From positions 1-64,000 of the forward strand of contig URED01000006.1 in assembly GCA_900546785.1 (NCBI GenBank): 64,000 bases of DNA, written 5' to 3'. A program made the position numbers and the translations under genes. The notes beneath the pieces are model-generated. The model had not been told where the DNA came from and did not search any database. It saw only the letters and a program-made list of their open reading frames with translations. Below are positions 7,368-15,655 of the stretch, piece after piece (position 1 is the first letter of the stretch; each line of letters starts with the position of its first letter). This stretch comes from an uncultured Oscillospiraceae bacterium. Lineage in GTDB: Bacteria; Bacillota; Clostridia; Oscillospirales; Acutalibacteraceae.

Positions 7368-8636
7368 TCATAGCGAATTGCAAAAGTTAATCATTATTCG
7401 GCCGCTATCACGTTTTACATTAATATCATAATGCTTGTTAGGATTTATCCTTGTAAATAGTTCATATATAGCTTTAGATAATTCTCTATTATTAAAATTA
7501 TACTTTATATAAACAATGTCAGAGTTATTATCTTGTTGTTTCCCTTTTTCCTCTTTAATTCTAAATACTCTTATACCCTGATCTTTAGCTTTTTGGGTTT
7601 TTTTAATATCAGTCTGAATTTTTTTATGATGATAATAAAAACTATCATATTCAATTCCGACCATTAACGATGGTATAAACACATCCAGTTCTCCAGATTG
7701 TTCACCATTCATAAGATATCGGTTTTCTACGCTTTCCCCAAAGTACTTTTTTGCATAGTAAAAAATAGCCTGCTCAGGAAACGAGGTTTGATATCTTGAA
7801 GCACACTTTTTGCAAAGGACTCCTCTTGTTACTGCCCGGTCGACACTTTTAAACACGTTTGGAGCACCACAAATACTACACGCAAAGTAAAACTTTTTAT
7901 TTGAATATGGTAAAACGGTGGTTACTTTTGTGCCATTCTTTGTTTCCTGAAATAACTTGGCAATTTCAGGATATTCAGTTTTCAAATTATAATTTTCTGT
8001 TGCCACTTTTCCAGCACAGGCAGGGCAATAATGTTTTTGGTGGAACACATATGGTTTAGTTCTCCACTTGTATCCACAATTAGGGCAAATGAGATGAATG
8101 TCCATGTGTGCGCTCGGCGCAATTTTATCTGGAGTCAATTCATTTTTGTTTTTATCCCAAAATTCTATAATATTAGGGTCGGATTTTAAAAGGGAATTAT
8201 CAAAATCAACCACTCTACTCGCACATTTTGGGCAACCTGTATGACATTTAGTACGCTTTACAACTCGCGCCGGCCAAGAATGTCCACATTTTTGACATAC
8301 CCAATTTACACGTTCTTCACTGTCTGTTGGGATTTCATATGGGGAAATTATATTGTTATCAAAGTCCCATTCTTTTAATAATTCAGGGTAGCTATATGCG
8401 AACACGCCATTTTTTTCAATTGTTCGTAATGTGTTTTTTTGTCCGCGCTTTTTGTTTGCACATTCGGGACATCCTCTATTTTGTCCGGCTCGTGATTTAA
8501 ATTGAGTTGGCCATTCATGACCACATGTACTGCATTTCCAAAGGACATGGTCAGTACTTGAGATTTTCATTTCCTCAAAGGAAATATCATTATCAAAATT
8601 TTTCACAAATTCTTTTTTTAACTGATCATTTTTCAT
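7368..8636 (-). CDS. Four-repeat zinc-ribbon protein with C-terminal nuclease-like domain
   Basis: 422 residues from the ATG at 8636; a TTG 15 codons earlier has no ribosome site. Four repeats of about 65-70 residues carry the treble-clef pattern of the probable zinc-ribbon family (DUF4379): WKCSTCGHEWPT with GCPECA, WVCQKCGHSWPA with GCPKCA, LICPNCGYKW with CPACAG, and FACSICG with CKKCAS. The C-terminal 140 residues (SFPEQAIFYY, GELDVFIPSLMVGIEYD, RVFRIKEEKG) have the core of a Vsr/DUF559-like PD-(D/E)XK endonuclease. Homologues are often met in phage and accessory DNA. It probably binds and cuts nucleic acid; a defence or homing role is open. Confidence 0.7.
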   Translation of the reverse strand: MKNDQLKKEFVKNFDNDISFEEMKISSTDHVLWKCSTCGHEWPTQFKSRAGQNRGCPECANKKRGQKNTLRTIEKNGVFAYSYPELLKEWDFDNNIISPYEIPTDSEERVNWVCQKCGHSWPARVVKRTKCHTGCPKCASRVVDFDNSLLKSDPNIIEFWDKNKNELTPDKIAPSAHMDIHLICPNCGYKWRTKPYVFHQKHYCPACAGKVATENYNLKTEYPEIAKLFQETKNGTKVTTVLPYSNKKFYFACSICGAPNVFKSVDRAVTRGVLCKKCASRYQTSFPEQAIFYYAKKYFGESVENRYLMNGEQSGELDVFIPSLMVGIEYDSFYYHHKKIQTDIKKTQKAKDQGIRVFRIKEEKGKQQDNNSDIVYIKYNFNNRELSKAIYELFTRINPNKHYDINVKRDSGRIMINFCNSL

Positions 8637-8825
8637 TTTTACATCTTCTTTTGCATTTTTATATTCAAATACGCTTATCAAAACTTTTTAAATTCATTGT
8701 TTAGAGAAGCCATTTCAAATTAAATTTTTGGTTTACACAACTATCATATATCACGGAAATTATGATAATGCATAATAAATTTATAATTTCCCTGAACCGG
8801 TTCGTCCTCTAGCAATGCTATTTAA

Positions 8826-9518
8826 CTATTGCCTCTTTATACCGTTGATTATTCTCAAAATTTCATTTTGCGGCAAATCAGATGGAACATCGAGATTAAA
8901 AGAATATATCCCATATGTCCATAAATATGAAGTAACATTATTCTTTGTATATGTAAAAATCTCCTTATCACCTAAAACAAATTTTGATATAGTAGTATCC
9001 TCTGTATTAAGATTGCTTTGTAAAGCTACTAAATTTTGAGAAAATAATATTTCTTGTTGAGCACTAATGTTTTCCCACAATCCAAAACAAGATTGTTCGT
9101 TAAAAGTTAATTCGATTTTTTCAAATCCATTAGGAAGATATGTTGGCACATAATATTCTTCAATCTTTTGTGGCATATTATTTGTTGCATTCAGAGTTTC
9201 TTCAGAGGCAAAATATGCTGAGAATTTTTCATATGTCTTAACAACGAATTCAACAACTGGTTCTCTAAATGCCGGAACTGTCATTGCTGATGAAAATGCT
9301 ACTACCAATGCAACGATAATAATAGCAACCCTTTTGCCAACTGTATTTACATACTTCCAATAAGAGCGCTTCTGATGATTTATTAGTCTTTCAAGTTTAG
9401 TAACAAATTGATAATCGTTAGTATAATCCCATTCGAATTCGCCTTTGCGCAACATTTCATTACTTTGTTCAGTGTAAACTTCCAATAGGGCGATTTTTAA
9501 CTTTTCTTGATTAGTCAT
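8826..9518 (-). CDS. DUF4367-type membrane anti-sigma factor
   Basis: 230 residues. A cytoplasmic N-terminal part (about 1-58) is followed by one membrane segment (VAIIIVALVVAFSSAMTV, about 62-82). The extracytoplasmic domain has the DUF4367 look: PTYLPNGFEKIEL, then a Tyr-rich TSYLWTYGIYSFNLD and a final FxLDVPSDLPQNEILRIINGI. It overlaps the sigma gene by 8 bases, the usual arrangement for an ECF sigma factor and the anti-sigma that holds it at the membrane until an outside signal arrives. Confidence 0.75.
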   Translation of the reverse strand: MTNQEKLKIALLEVYTEQSNEMLRKGEFEWDYTNDYQFVTKLERLINHQKRSYWKYVNTVGKRVAIIIVALVVAFSSAMTVPAFREPVVEFVVKTYEKFSAYFASEETLNATNNMPQKIEEYYVPTYLPNGFEKIELTFNEQSCFGLWENISAQQEILFSQNLVALQSNLNTEDTTISKFVLGDKEIFTYTKNNVTSYLWTYGIYSFNLDVPSDLPQNEILRIINGIKRQ

Positions 9519-10056
9519 TCAGATAACCCCCATCTTTCAGTTTTGAAATCAAAATCAATCGGCCTCTCCTTAATTGTTGCCTAACTGCAGCGTGCTTTCG
9601 TCCAAGAATTGAACCAATCTGCTTGCAGTTCAATCCTACATAATAGTAAAGATATAAAACATCTGAATAAAGATTATCCATTTTTTTAATAACACAAACA
9701 ATGTCATTGTATTCTAAATCACTTTCTAAATTCAACCAATTTGGATCTATTAGTTTGCACTCAACATCATCAATCGGAACATAATTATGCTTTTTGCGGT
9801 TACAAAAATTATAAGCATGTCCACGCGTAGCACATAATAAATAGCTTAATGTTTCCGATTTATTATTTATTCGAATTAATTTGATATTTTTCGCCAAATC
9901 CATAAAGGTATCGTGTACAACATCTTCAGCATCATAATTATTCTTTACTATCTTATAAGCCTCTTCAAGCATATAAACATGAAAAGAATTATACAAATAT
10001 TCGAATTTATCTTTGTCATCTTGATCATCAATCAAGCTCAAATACAAAAGCAGCAA
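9511..10056 (-). CDS. ECF-type RNA polymerase sigma factor
   Basis: 181 residues. Region 2 is visible in FEYLYNSFHVYMLEEAYKIV and YDAEDVVHDTFMDLAKN (about 20-70). Region 4 is at the C-terminus, with YYYVGLNCKQIGSILGRK and AAVRQQLRRGR as the helix-turn-helix. The start is a TTG at 10056, preceded by AAGGAGAG at 7 bases; no ATG fits better. It is co-transcribed with the overlapping DUF4367 anti-sigma. Candidate targets are the secreted genes in the same block, but no shared promoter was demonstrated. Confidence 0.8.
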   Translation of the reverse strand: MLLLYLSLIDDQDDKDKFEYLYNSFHVYMLEEAYKIVKNNYDAEDVVHDTFMDLAKNIKLIRINNKSETLSYLLCATRGHAYNFCNRKKHNYVPIDDVECKLIDPNWLNLESDLEYNDIVCVIKKMDNLYSDVLYLYYYVGLNCKQIGSILGRKHAAVRQQLRRGRLILISKLKDGGYLND

Positions 10057-10074
10057 TTATTTCTCTCCTTTTTA

Positions 10075-10109
10075 TTAAAAAATGACACCACCCCTTAATT
10101 CAGGGATGG
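10075..10109 (-). terminator. Terminator upstream of the sigma gene
   Basis: On the minus strand an 8-bp stem (10102-10109 with 10088-10095, one G-U pair) is followed by TGTCATTTTTT. It would stop transcripts coming from the XRE gene at 10166, isolating the sigma operon. Confidence 0.6.
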
Positions 10110-10165
10110 CGTGCATTTAGAGGTAATTTATTATATCATAGATAAAATAATACTGTCAAATTAAC

Positions 10166-10900
10166 TTATGTATTAGGATATTTCCTAATAAAATCCTGCA
10201 AAGAAACACTATCGTTTAAGAAATCATTAATATTAATGCAAAAATAATTAGAATAATTCATAATAAAAGTAATTGGTGGTTTACATACGTTATTTTCGTA
10301 TTTTGATATTAATGTTCTGTTGACTTGTAAATCTATACTGATTTGTTGCTGTGTGATATGCGCAGATTTACGGCAATATTTAATTTTTTCACTCAAGAAA
10401 CACAAATTCGTATTTTTATTAATTTCATTTATTGAGTTTTTGTGTTGACCTTTCTGAATTATATGTGTAGGATTGATGCTTACTCCAAAAAAATATGCTA
10501 ATTTTATTAACTCATAATTTATGTATGACAAATACTCACTGGTCTTAATTATTAAATAGTTATCTGTGTTTTGAATATCAGCTAACTGTTTTTTTGCAGC
10601 ACGGTATACTGGAAAACGATAATTTAATGACAAATCAACTGCATTTTCAATACCGCCATTTAACGCCATAATTCGTTTATCACCATTGTCCTTTTTATCC
10701 GAAACACCATAAAAAAAAGCTAATATAATATCATATGAATCAACAATAGTCTCAAGTGATTCAATTTTTTCAACAAGTTCTTGATTAATAAAAACATTTT
10801 TTAGAGTATCATAATTTTTTCTAAGTGATTTAATTTCTGTACTATTCAAACTCGCTTTTTTCATGATATAAAGAATCTTTTTTACTAATTCCTTTTTCAT
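10166..10900 (-). CDS. Regulator with C-terminal XRE helix-turn-helix
   Basis: 244 residues from ATG 10900, with GGAGGAAG 6 bases upstream (an in-frame TTG five codons earlier overlaps that site). The C-terminal 70 residues are a clear XRE domain: KIKYCRKSAHITQQQISIDLQ, NRTLISKYENNVCKPP, then NYFCININDFLND. The N-terminal 165 residues are helical and unrecognised, perhaps a sensor or dimerisation part. Having the DNA-binding domain at the end is unusual for XRE proteins. No obvious target besides its own locus. Confidence 0.7.
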   Translation of the reverse strand: MKKELVKKILYIMKKASLNSTEIKSLRKNYDTLKNVFINQELVEKIESLETIVDSYDIILAFFYGVSDKKDNGDKRIMALNGGIENAVDLSLNYRFPVYRAAKKQLADIQNTDNYLIIKTSEYLSYINYELIKLAYFFGVSINPTHIIQKGQHKNSINEINKNTNLCFLSEKIKYCRKSAHITQQQISIDLQVNRTLISKYENNVCKPPITFIMNYSNYFCININDFLNDSVSLQDFIRKYPNT

Positions 10901-11017
10901 AGTTTCTTCCTCCAAATATTATCATCACGAATATTAATATTCCTATTGGTAATATTATAACTATTCACATATGAAAATAATCGGGAAACATGTCGATTAA
11001 AGTTTGTTTTTTTTGTA

Positions 11018-11049
11018 AATAAAAACGAGTGACGACAACTTCGCCACTC
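11018..11049 (-). terminator. Terminator after the XRE gene at 11068
   Basis: Minus-strand stem 11041-11049 with 11027-11035 (one G-U pair), loop AGTTG, followed by CGTTTTTATTT. Confidence 0.75.
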
Positions 11050-11067
11050 TTGGTACATTTAGGTATT

Positions 11068-11394
11068 TTAATCGTTATTTAATAACTCTATAAATAAAGT
11101 CTTCACTTCATTTATTTTTTCACTTGGAATACGCAATAAAAGATTTATTAATTCTATATAGTCATCAATTGGATCAGAAAAACTTGTATAATCCTGTAAT
11201 AAGCAATTTGGGGAACAATTCAAAGTGTTTGATAATTGAATAAACATATCAAGGCTTGGAATCAAAAGACCTTTTTCAATTCTGGATATTGCACCTTGTG
11301 ATACACCCATCTTTTGTGCCAGTTCCTTCTGAGTTAACTTATTTTTCTTGCGTTCTTGATATAATCGTTTAGCAAATAACGAATAATCCTGCAT
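11068..11394 (-). CDS. XRE-family repressor
   Basis: 108 residues from ATG 11394 (MQDYSLF), which has AAGGAG 7 bases upstream; earlier in-frame starts overlap this site. An N-terminal HTH_XRE domain (about 5-60) reads NKLTQKELAQKMGVSQGAIS then RIEKGLLIPS, with NCSPNCLLQD closing it. The C-terminal helical tail (DDYIELINLLLRIPSEKINEV) is typical of short Firmicutes repressors. It sits between terminators and is therefore probably transcribed alone. Confidence 0.85.
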   Translation of the reverse strand: MQDYSLFAKRLYQERKKNKLTQKELAQKMGVSQGAISRIEKGLLIPSLDMFIQLSNTLNCSPNCLLQDYTSFSDPIDDYIELINLLLRIPSEKINEVKTLFIELLNND

Positions 11395-11510
11395 GCGAAT
11401 TCTCCTTAACATCAACATCTTCTAATATTTATTCACAATACCAAATAAAGGTGTGACGACTTCTTAAAACATTTATATTTAGTTTTCAATTTCAAGTTGA
11501 GTCTATAAAA

Positions 11511-11557
11511 AACATAGCGGGCAACATGAATTTGAAAAATTCATATTGCCCGCTTTT
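11511..11557. terminator. Long hairpin terminator downstream of the protease gene
   Basis: GCGGGCAA (from 11517) through ATGAATTT pairs with AAATTCAT and TTGCCCGC (to 11553), about 16 bp with one mismatch around a GAAA loop. Minus-strand transcripts then meet GCTATGTTTTTTATA; the plus side has CTTTTC. Confidence 0.7.
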
Positions 11558-11657
11558 CACTAATGATTTAGTTTATCAAACATAAAATAGATACTATTTG
11601 CAACAATAAATTAGAATTTTAGTCCGTCATCGTAATATTTAGCGGTACAACATATAA

Positions 11658-12632
11658 TTATAATCCCCATTTTTCTACACCTTCAAGATATTTTTCTTGT
11701 AAAATAGTATACAAAAATTCTGTTATCCTGTTGCCACAGTTATATTGATCGGAGCCGTATGTATGAATTGCCCAAACAATACCATTCGAATCATATACAG
11801 GGCTTCCACTCTGACCACCTTCTGTGTCAACATCATAATAAACTTGATAAGTCGTGGAAATTTTTGTTGTTCCACTGTCTTTGTATTGATAACCTTGTTT
11901 GCTACCACCAGGATAACCACTTACCGTTACATTTTTACCATTAATATTGCTTTTTGACCAGGCTTTTCCAAACCAGCCATTTGCAGAACCCAAATTATTC
12001 TGTAATGTCACAACGCACCAATCATAATTTGAATCGTCATCTTCAGTATAATTTGTTGCACATGTCCATTCATATGGGTAGTAAAAAGAGTTCCCATATG
12101 TCGCACTATTTTGGCGAACATAAATCCTACATTCCTCTATCCACCCATTAATTGAATTCCAAAAATTATGCCCTGCAGTTGCCATAACATCTGGTCCCTC
12201 TAAAAATCCAGTTCCCACGAACCACTGATCACTTTTTCCGTCTCCATTAGTATCCTGTCCCATTAATAATGCTAAAATTCTACAGTATGGACTATTATTT
12301 GGATTTACTTTTATTCTATCATCATTGCCATGAACATCAAAAGGAGTAATAGCATCAGTTCCTTCAAGAGCATCAGGAGTATATGCCTCAGAAATAAATT
12401 CTTCATCGAGCCCCATTGTTTGCATGCTACTTTGAACATTCGCCTTTAGTGCATTTTTTGAATTACTTTCGGTTTTTTCTGATTTGGTAACATAGTTATA
12501 TGTTACTGTTTCCCATATTTCATCATTTCTGTTTTCAGGTTCAGCTGAAAAAGCCGTAAATGGAGAAATACATAAACTAACGCTTAAGCATACGACTAGC
12601 AATAAAAAAATTTTTTTATAAATTCTTTTCAT
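11658..12632 (-). CDS. Secreted V8-like trypsin-fold serine protease
   Basis: 324 residues. The signal peptide ends near AFSA (about 30). A propeptide-like stretch follows, ending around residue 95, then the trypsin fold with the full catalytic triad: H155 in VMATAGHNF, D204 in SNYDWCVVTL, S275 in EGGQSGSPVY. The layout and the short GYPGG segment (239-243) match the glutamyl endopeptidase/V8 family (MEROPS S1B). A DTNGDGKSD stretch (127-135) resembles a calcium-binding loop. It acts outside the cell, on peptide bonds. The next upstream gene, 15 bases away, is a lipoprotein, so the pair is probably one operon. Confidence 0.85.
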   Translation of the reverse strand: MKRIYKKIFLLLVVCLSVSLCISPFTAFSAEPENRNDEIWETVTYNYVTKSEKTESNSKNALKANVQSSMQTMGLDEEFISEAYTPDALEGTDAITPFDVHGNDDRIKVNPNNSPYCRILALLMGQDTNGDGKSDQWFVGTGFLEGPDVMATAGHNFWNSINGWIEECRIYVRQNSATYGNSFYYPYEWTCATNYTEDDDSNYDWCVVTLQNNLGSANGWFGKAWSKSNINGKNVTVSGYPGGSKQGYQYKDSGTTKISTTYQVYYDVDTEGGQSGSPVYDSNGIVWAIHTYGSDQYNCGNRITEFLYTILQEKYLEGVEKWGL

Positions 12633-12647
12633 AATTTAACATCTCCT

Positions 12648-13160
12648 TCATTTTGTTAATGTAAACGGTGCATATAGCGTCTTTTGTGCTGTAAACACCA
12701 CTAATCGATATTCTCCTGGGGTTACTTTTGGAGTAATATCTTCTAACCTTACAATATATCGAGTAGAATTAGGTTCGGTAGTGTTTCCCTCAACTGCACA
12801 CAATGTCCATTGCGCAACATCAAGTTGTTTTGGATTGTAATAAAGTCTAACCCAATTGCCATCAATTTTCTGTTCTATAAAAGGAATTTCGTAAAGATAA
12901 AATGCTTTTCCCACATTGTTATCTTGAACTAAACAAGAAATTTCTTCAGAATTTAATGAATATGAATCTTTTTCCATTTTCGCTACAATATTATCATAAG
13001 AAGATTCTAATTCAACATCCAGAAAATTTTGAATTTGTTGTTCCTCTAAATTAAATGGTTCAGGATCAGAATTTCCTTCAATGGATGCAGACTTTGAATT
13101 ACAACCAAAAAGAAAACAAATAGCAAATAATAAAATTATAATACAACTTAATTTTTTCAT
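12648..13160 (-). CDS. Lipoprotein with Ig-like domain
   Basis: 170 residues. A lipoprotein signal is present: hydrophobic IIILLFAICFL followed by lipobox LFGC (C20). The C-terminal 110 residues end with the pattern PGEYRLVVFTAQ and APFTL, typical of the small bacterial Ig-like domains (Big_14-like) found in Firmicutes lipoproteins. It lies just ahead of the protease gene in the same operon. It may be an inhibitor, anchor or partner of the protease at the outer face of the membrane; that is inference from position only. Confidence 0.65.
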   Translation of the reverse strand: MKKLSCIIILLFAICFLFGCNSKSASIEGNSDPEPFNLEEQQIQNFLDVELESSYDNIVAKMEKDSYSLNSEEISCLVQDNNVGKAFYLYEIPFIEQKIDGNWVRLYYNPKQLDVAQWTLCAVEGNTTEPNSTRYIVRLEDITPKVTPGEYRLVVFTAQKTLYAPFTLTK

Positions 13161-13376
13161 ATATTAACCCTCCTTATGTATTTTAAAATAAAACCATCGG
13201 AATCACATCCATTCTATTATGTATATGGTTCAACATAATTTGTTAAGCTATAGCAATTGTTCATGATTGTTTTTTGCTCGAAGCAAATTTATAAATTATT
13301 TAAATTACTCTCTATATATAATTCACAGAATAATAAAAAAACTGTGACACGATATGTGAAAATTTTTAAAAAAATC

Positions 13377-13436
13377 TTGACAAACGGAACATATGTTCTT
13401 ATAATTAATTTAGTTGCACTAAAGTTCAACTAAATT
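13377..13436 (+). promoter_or_regulatory. Strong promoter with LexA-type box in the spacer and a second inverted repeat
   Basis: TTGACA (13377-13382) and TATAAT (13400-13405) are 17 bases apart. The spacer contains the perfect palindrome GAACATATGTTC (13387-13398), which matches the core of the Gram-positive LexA (SOS) box. Just downstream a second 10-bp inverted repeat, AATTTAGTTG / CAACTAAATT (13407-13416 with 13427-13436), could be another operator or a transcript hairpin. The repressor gene starts at 13456. Confidence 0.85.
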
Positions 13437-13455
13437 AAAGCAGAGGGCAATAGAT

Positions 13456-14061
13456 ATGCGACACTATGATGAAACATTAAAACAACATATTTTGAACTTC
13501 GTAGATAACTATTATTTAGAAAACAATAAATCCCCTGGACTTCAGCAAATTGCAGAAGAACTTCATCAAATAAAAAGCACTATCAGAAATTATTTGATTA
13601 AAATGGATGAAGAAGGCATGCTTATTTATTCTGGAAGAGCTGGAATAAAGACACCCACAATAGAAAAATCATCGTTTGAAACAGTTTCCGTTGCACTTAT
13701 AGGTTCAATAGTTTGTGGTGAACCCTTGTCAGCTGAACAAAATATTACCGAAATATTTAAATTGCCGAAGTCCTTACTTGGTGAAGGTAATTTCTTTATG
13801 CTTGAGGCACATGGAAATTCAATGATCAATGCTGGCATAAATGACGGAGATAAGGTTATAATCCGTCAACAGAACACCGCACATGAAGGTCAGATTATTG
13901 TTGCCTTGATTGATGATGAAACCACATTAAAACGATTTTATCGAGATCCAAAAAACAAAAGATTTCGACTGCATCCTGAAAATGAAGAATACGATGATAT
14001 ATATGTAGATAAATTGGAAATTCAAGGAGTTGCAGTCAGTACACTGAAGGTGTTGGAATAA
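13456..14061 (+). CDS. LexA-like SOS repressor (S24 autopeptidase)
   Basis: 201 residues. An N-terminal winged helix (about 5-60) resembles LexA: SPGLQQIAEEL then STIRNYLIKMDEEGML. The C-terminal S24 domain has the catalytic serine S122 (HGNSM), lysine K159 (DDETTLKRFY) and a cleavage site C87-G88 in SIVCGEP, where chromosomal LexA normally has Ala-Gly. The operator in its own promoter indicates autoregulation and release on DNA damage. It starts a cassette with a zinc ribbon and a Y-family polymerase, so this element carries its own damage-inducible mutagenesis switch. GAGGG lies upstream of ATG 13456. Confidence 0.85.
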   Translation: MRHYDETLKQHILNFVDNYYLENNKSPGLQQIAEELHQIKSTIRNYLIKMDEEGMLIYSGRAGIKTPTIEKSSFETVSVALIGSIVCGEPLSAEQNITEIFKLPKSLLGEGNFFMLEAHGNSMINAGINDGDKVIIRQQNTAHEGQIIVALIDDETTLKRFYRDPKNKRFRLHPENEEYDDIYVDKLEIQGVAVSTLKVLE

Positions 14062-14306
14062 TGACAATAAAAGGTTGTCCTAAAATAGTGTGCCCGAACT
14101 GCCAAGCTGTTTTATGTAAGGCAGTTGGCAAAGACAATAAAAACAATACACACGCAAAACTTTTGAGAGACAATGAGGAAATCAAATCCGAGGATATTGA
14201 CGGCGAGTATTTGATTCGCTGCCATAAGTGCGGCGAATATGTTGTGATTAAAAATGACAAAACAGCCGTTTCGATTCCCGTGTTAAATTTAAAATATAGA
14301 GATTAG
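14061..14306 (+). CDS. Small zinc-ribbon protein in the SOS cassette
   Basis: 81 residues. Two CxxC knuckles: VCPNCQ (C11/C14) and RCHKCGEYVVIK about 40 residues on, forming a four-cysteine zinc ribbon. The start codon overlaps the LexA-like stop by one base (TAATG), so it is translationally coupled. Similar small zinc ribbons (Com-like) are seen in phages; no function can be assigned. Confidence 0.65.
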   Translation: MTIKGCPKIVCPNCQAVLCKAVGKDNKNNTHAKLLRDNEEIKSEDIDGEYLIRCHKCGEYVVIKNDKTAVSIPVLNLKYRD

Positions 14307-14341
14307 AGATACATCCACACATCAGTGAATATGTGAGTAAT

Positions 14342-14397
14342 GGGTAGGTATCTATTTTCACCAATGAGTGATTATAGTTACCTACCCTTATTTTTTG
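14342..14397 (+). terminator. Terminator or attenuator ahead of the Y-family polymerase
   Basis: GGGTAGGTA (14342-14350) and TACCTACCC (14379-14387) form a perfect 9-bp stem followed by TTATTTTTT. It ends only about 15 bases before the polymerase start, so it may limit read-through from the LexA-like operon. Confidence 0.7.
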
Positions 14398-14410
14398 GAG
14401 TTGGATAATA

Positions 14411-15643
14411 ATGGAACGAGTAATTTTACATAGTGACATGAATAACTTCTACGCAAGTGTTGAGTGTATGCTCAATCCTAAACTTAAGGGACACCCTGTT
14501 GCCGTTTGTGGCTCAACAGAAGAAAGGCACGGAATCGTCCTTGCCAAAAACTATGAGGCAAAAAAACATAACATTCAAACCGGCGAAGTGACTTGGCAGG
14601 CAAAACAGAAATGCAGAGATTTGATAGTGGTGCCTCCGCATTATGATCAGTACATCAAATATTCTAAACTCGCCCGTGAAATATACAGCCGATACACAGA
14701 TTTGATTCAGCCGTTCGGCATGGACGAATGCTGGTTGGATGTATCCGGCAGCACAAATTTATTCGGTTCAGGTTATGAAATCGCAAAACAGATCAGTGAA
14801 ACGATTAAATTCGAGCTTGGTTTAACTGTGTCAATAGGTGTTTCATTCAACAAGATTTTCGCCAAGCTCGGCAGCGATATGAAAAAGCCTGACGCAATAA
14901 CTTGTATTTATAAAGAAAACTTTAAAGATAAAATATGGAATCTTCCGGCGTCAGATTTACTCGGTGTGGGCAGAGCCACAATAAAGAAGTTAAATTTTTA
15001 CGGCATATACAACATTGGTGAACTTGCGGGGACACCGAAAGATTTTTTGCAAAAGGTGTTTGGCAAAAATGGCGCTTTGCTTTGGCATTACGCCAACGGC
15101 ACAGAAAAGTCGGCTGTCACCCCGAGTGACTTTGTAGTTCCGATTAAAAGTGTGGGTCACGGCATCACGGCTCTTCGTGATCTTGAAAAAAACGAAGATG
15201 TGTGGCCGGTTATTCTTGAACTTAGCCAAGACATCGGCAAAAAACTCAGAGATTATAACAAATACGCATCGGGTGTAGCCATAGATGTTAGGGATTGTGA
15301 GTTACACCACAAACAGTGGCAATGCCAGATGCCTATGCCCACATTCAGCTCATTTTTGATTGCGAAAAAGGCTTATCAACTTTTTTTGCAGTCTTATAAT
15401 TGGGATCGTGAAATTAGGTCAATAACTGTAAGAGCAATTAATTTAGTTTCCGCTGATTCGCCCCAACAAATTAATTTGCTTTCCGAAACGCAGAATATAG
15501 ACAAAATTGAACGATTAGAATTAGTTGTTGATAATATCCGTAAACGCTTTGGTAAAGACATTATTAAAAATGCCGTACTTTGCCAAGATATTGGGATGAA
15601 ACCAATGACCAAACTTACAATGCCGACAGGTTTGTGCAGATAG
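14411..15643 (+). CDS. Y-family translesion DNA polymerase (UmuC/DinB type)
   Basis: 410 residues. The catalytic core is intact: HSDMNNFYASVE with D9, and PFGMDECWLD with D105/E106. GVSFNKIFAKLGSDMKKPDA (about 149-168) is the fingers/palm signature, then an HhH segment (LLGVGRATIKKLNFYGI) and the little-finger domain. It copies past damaged bases with low fidelity. It belongs to the UmuC-like clade frequent on Firmicutes mobile elements. The LexA-like gene upstream and the S24-like small gene downstream suggest a UmuDC-like unit. No beta-clamp motif was confirmed at the C-terminus. Confidence 0.9.
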   Translation: MERVILHSDMNNFYASVECMLNPKLKGHPVAVCGSTEERHGIVLAKNYEAKKHNIQTGEVTWQAKQKCRDLIVVPPHYDQYIKYSKLAREIYSRYTDLIQPFGMDECWLDVSGSTNLFGSGYEIAKQISETIKFELGLTVSIGVSFNKIFAKLGSDMKKPDAITCIYKENFKDKIWNLPASDLLGVGRATIKKLNFYGIYNIGELAGTPKDFLQKVFGKNGALLWHYANGTEKSAVTPSDFVVPIKSVGHGITALRDLEKNEDVWPVILELSQDIGKKLRDYNKYASGVAIDVRDCELHHKQWQCQMPMPTFSSFLIAKKAYQLFLQSYNWDREIRSITVRAINLVSADSPQQINLLSETQNIDKIERLELVVDNIRKRFGKDIIKNAVLCQDIGMKPMTKLTMPTGLCR

Positions 15644-15655
15644 GAGGCTTTAATT

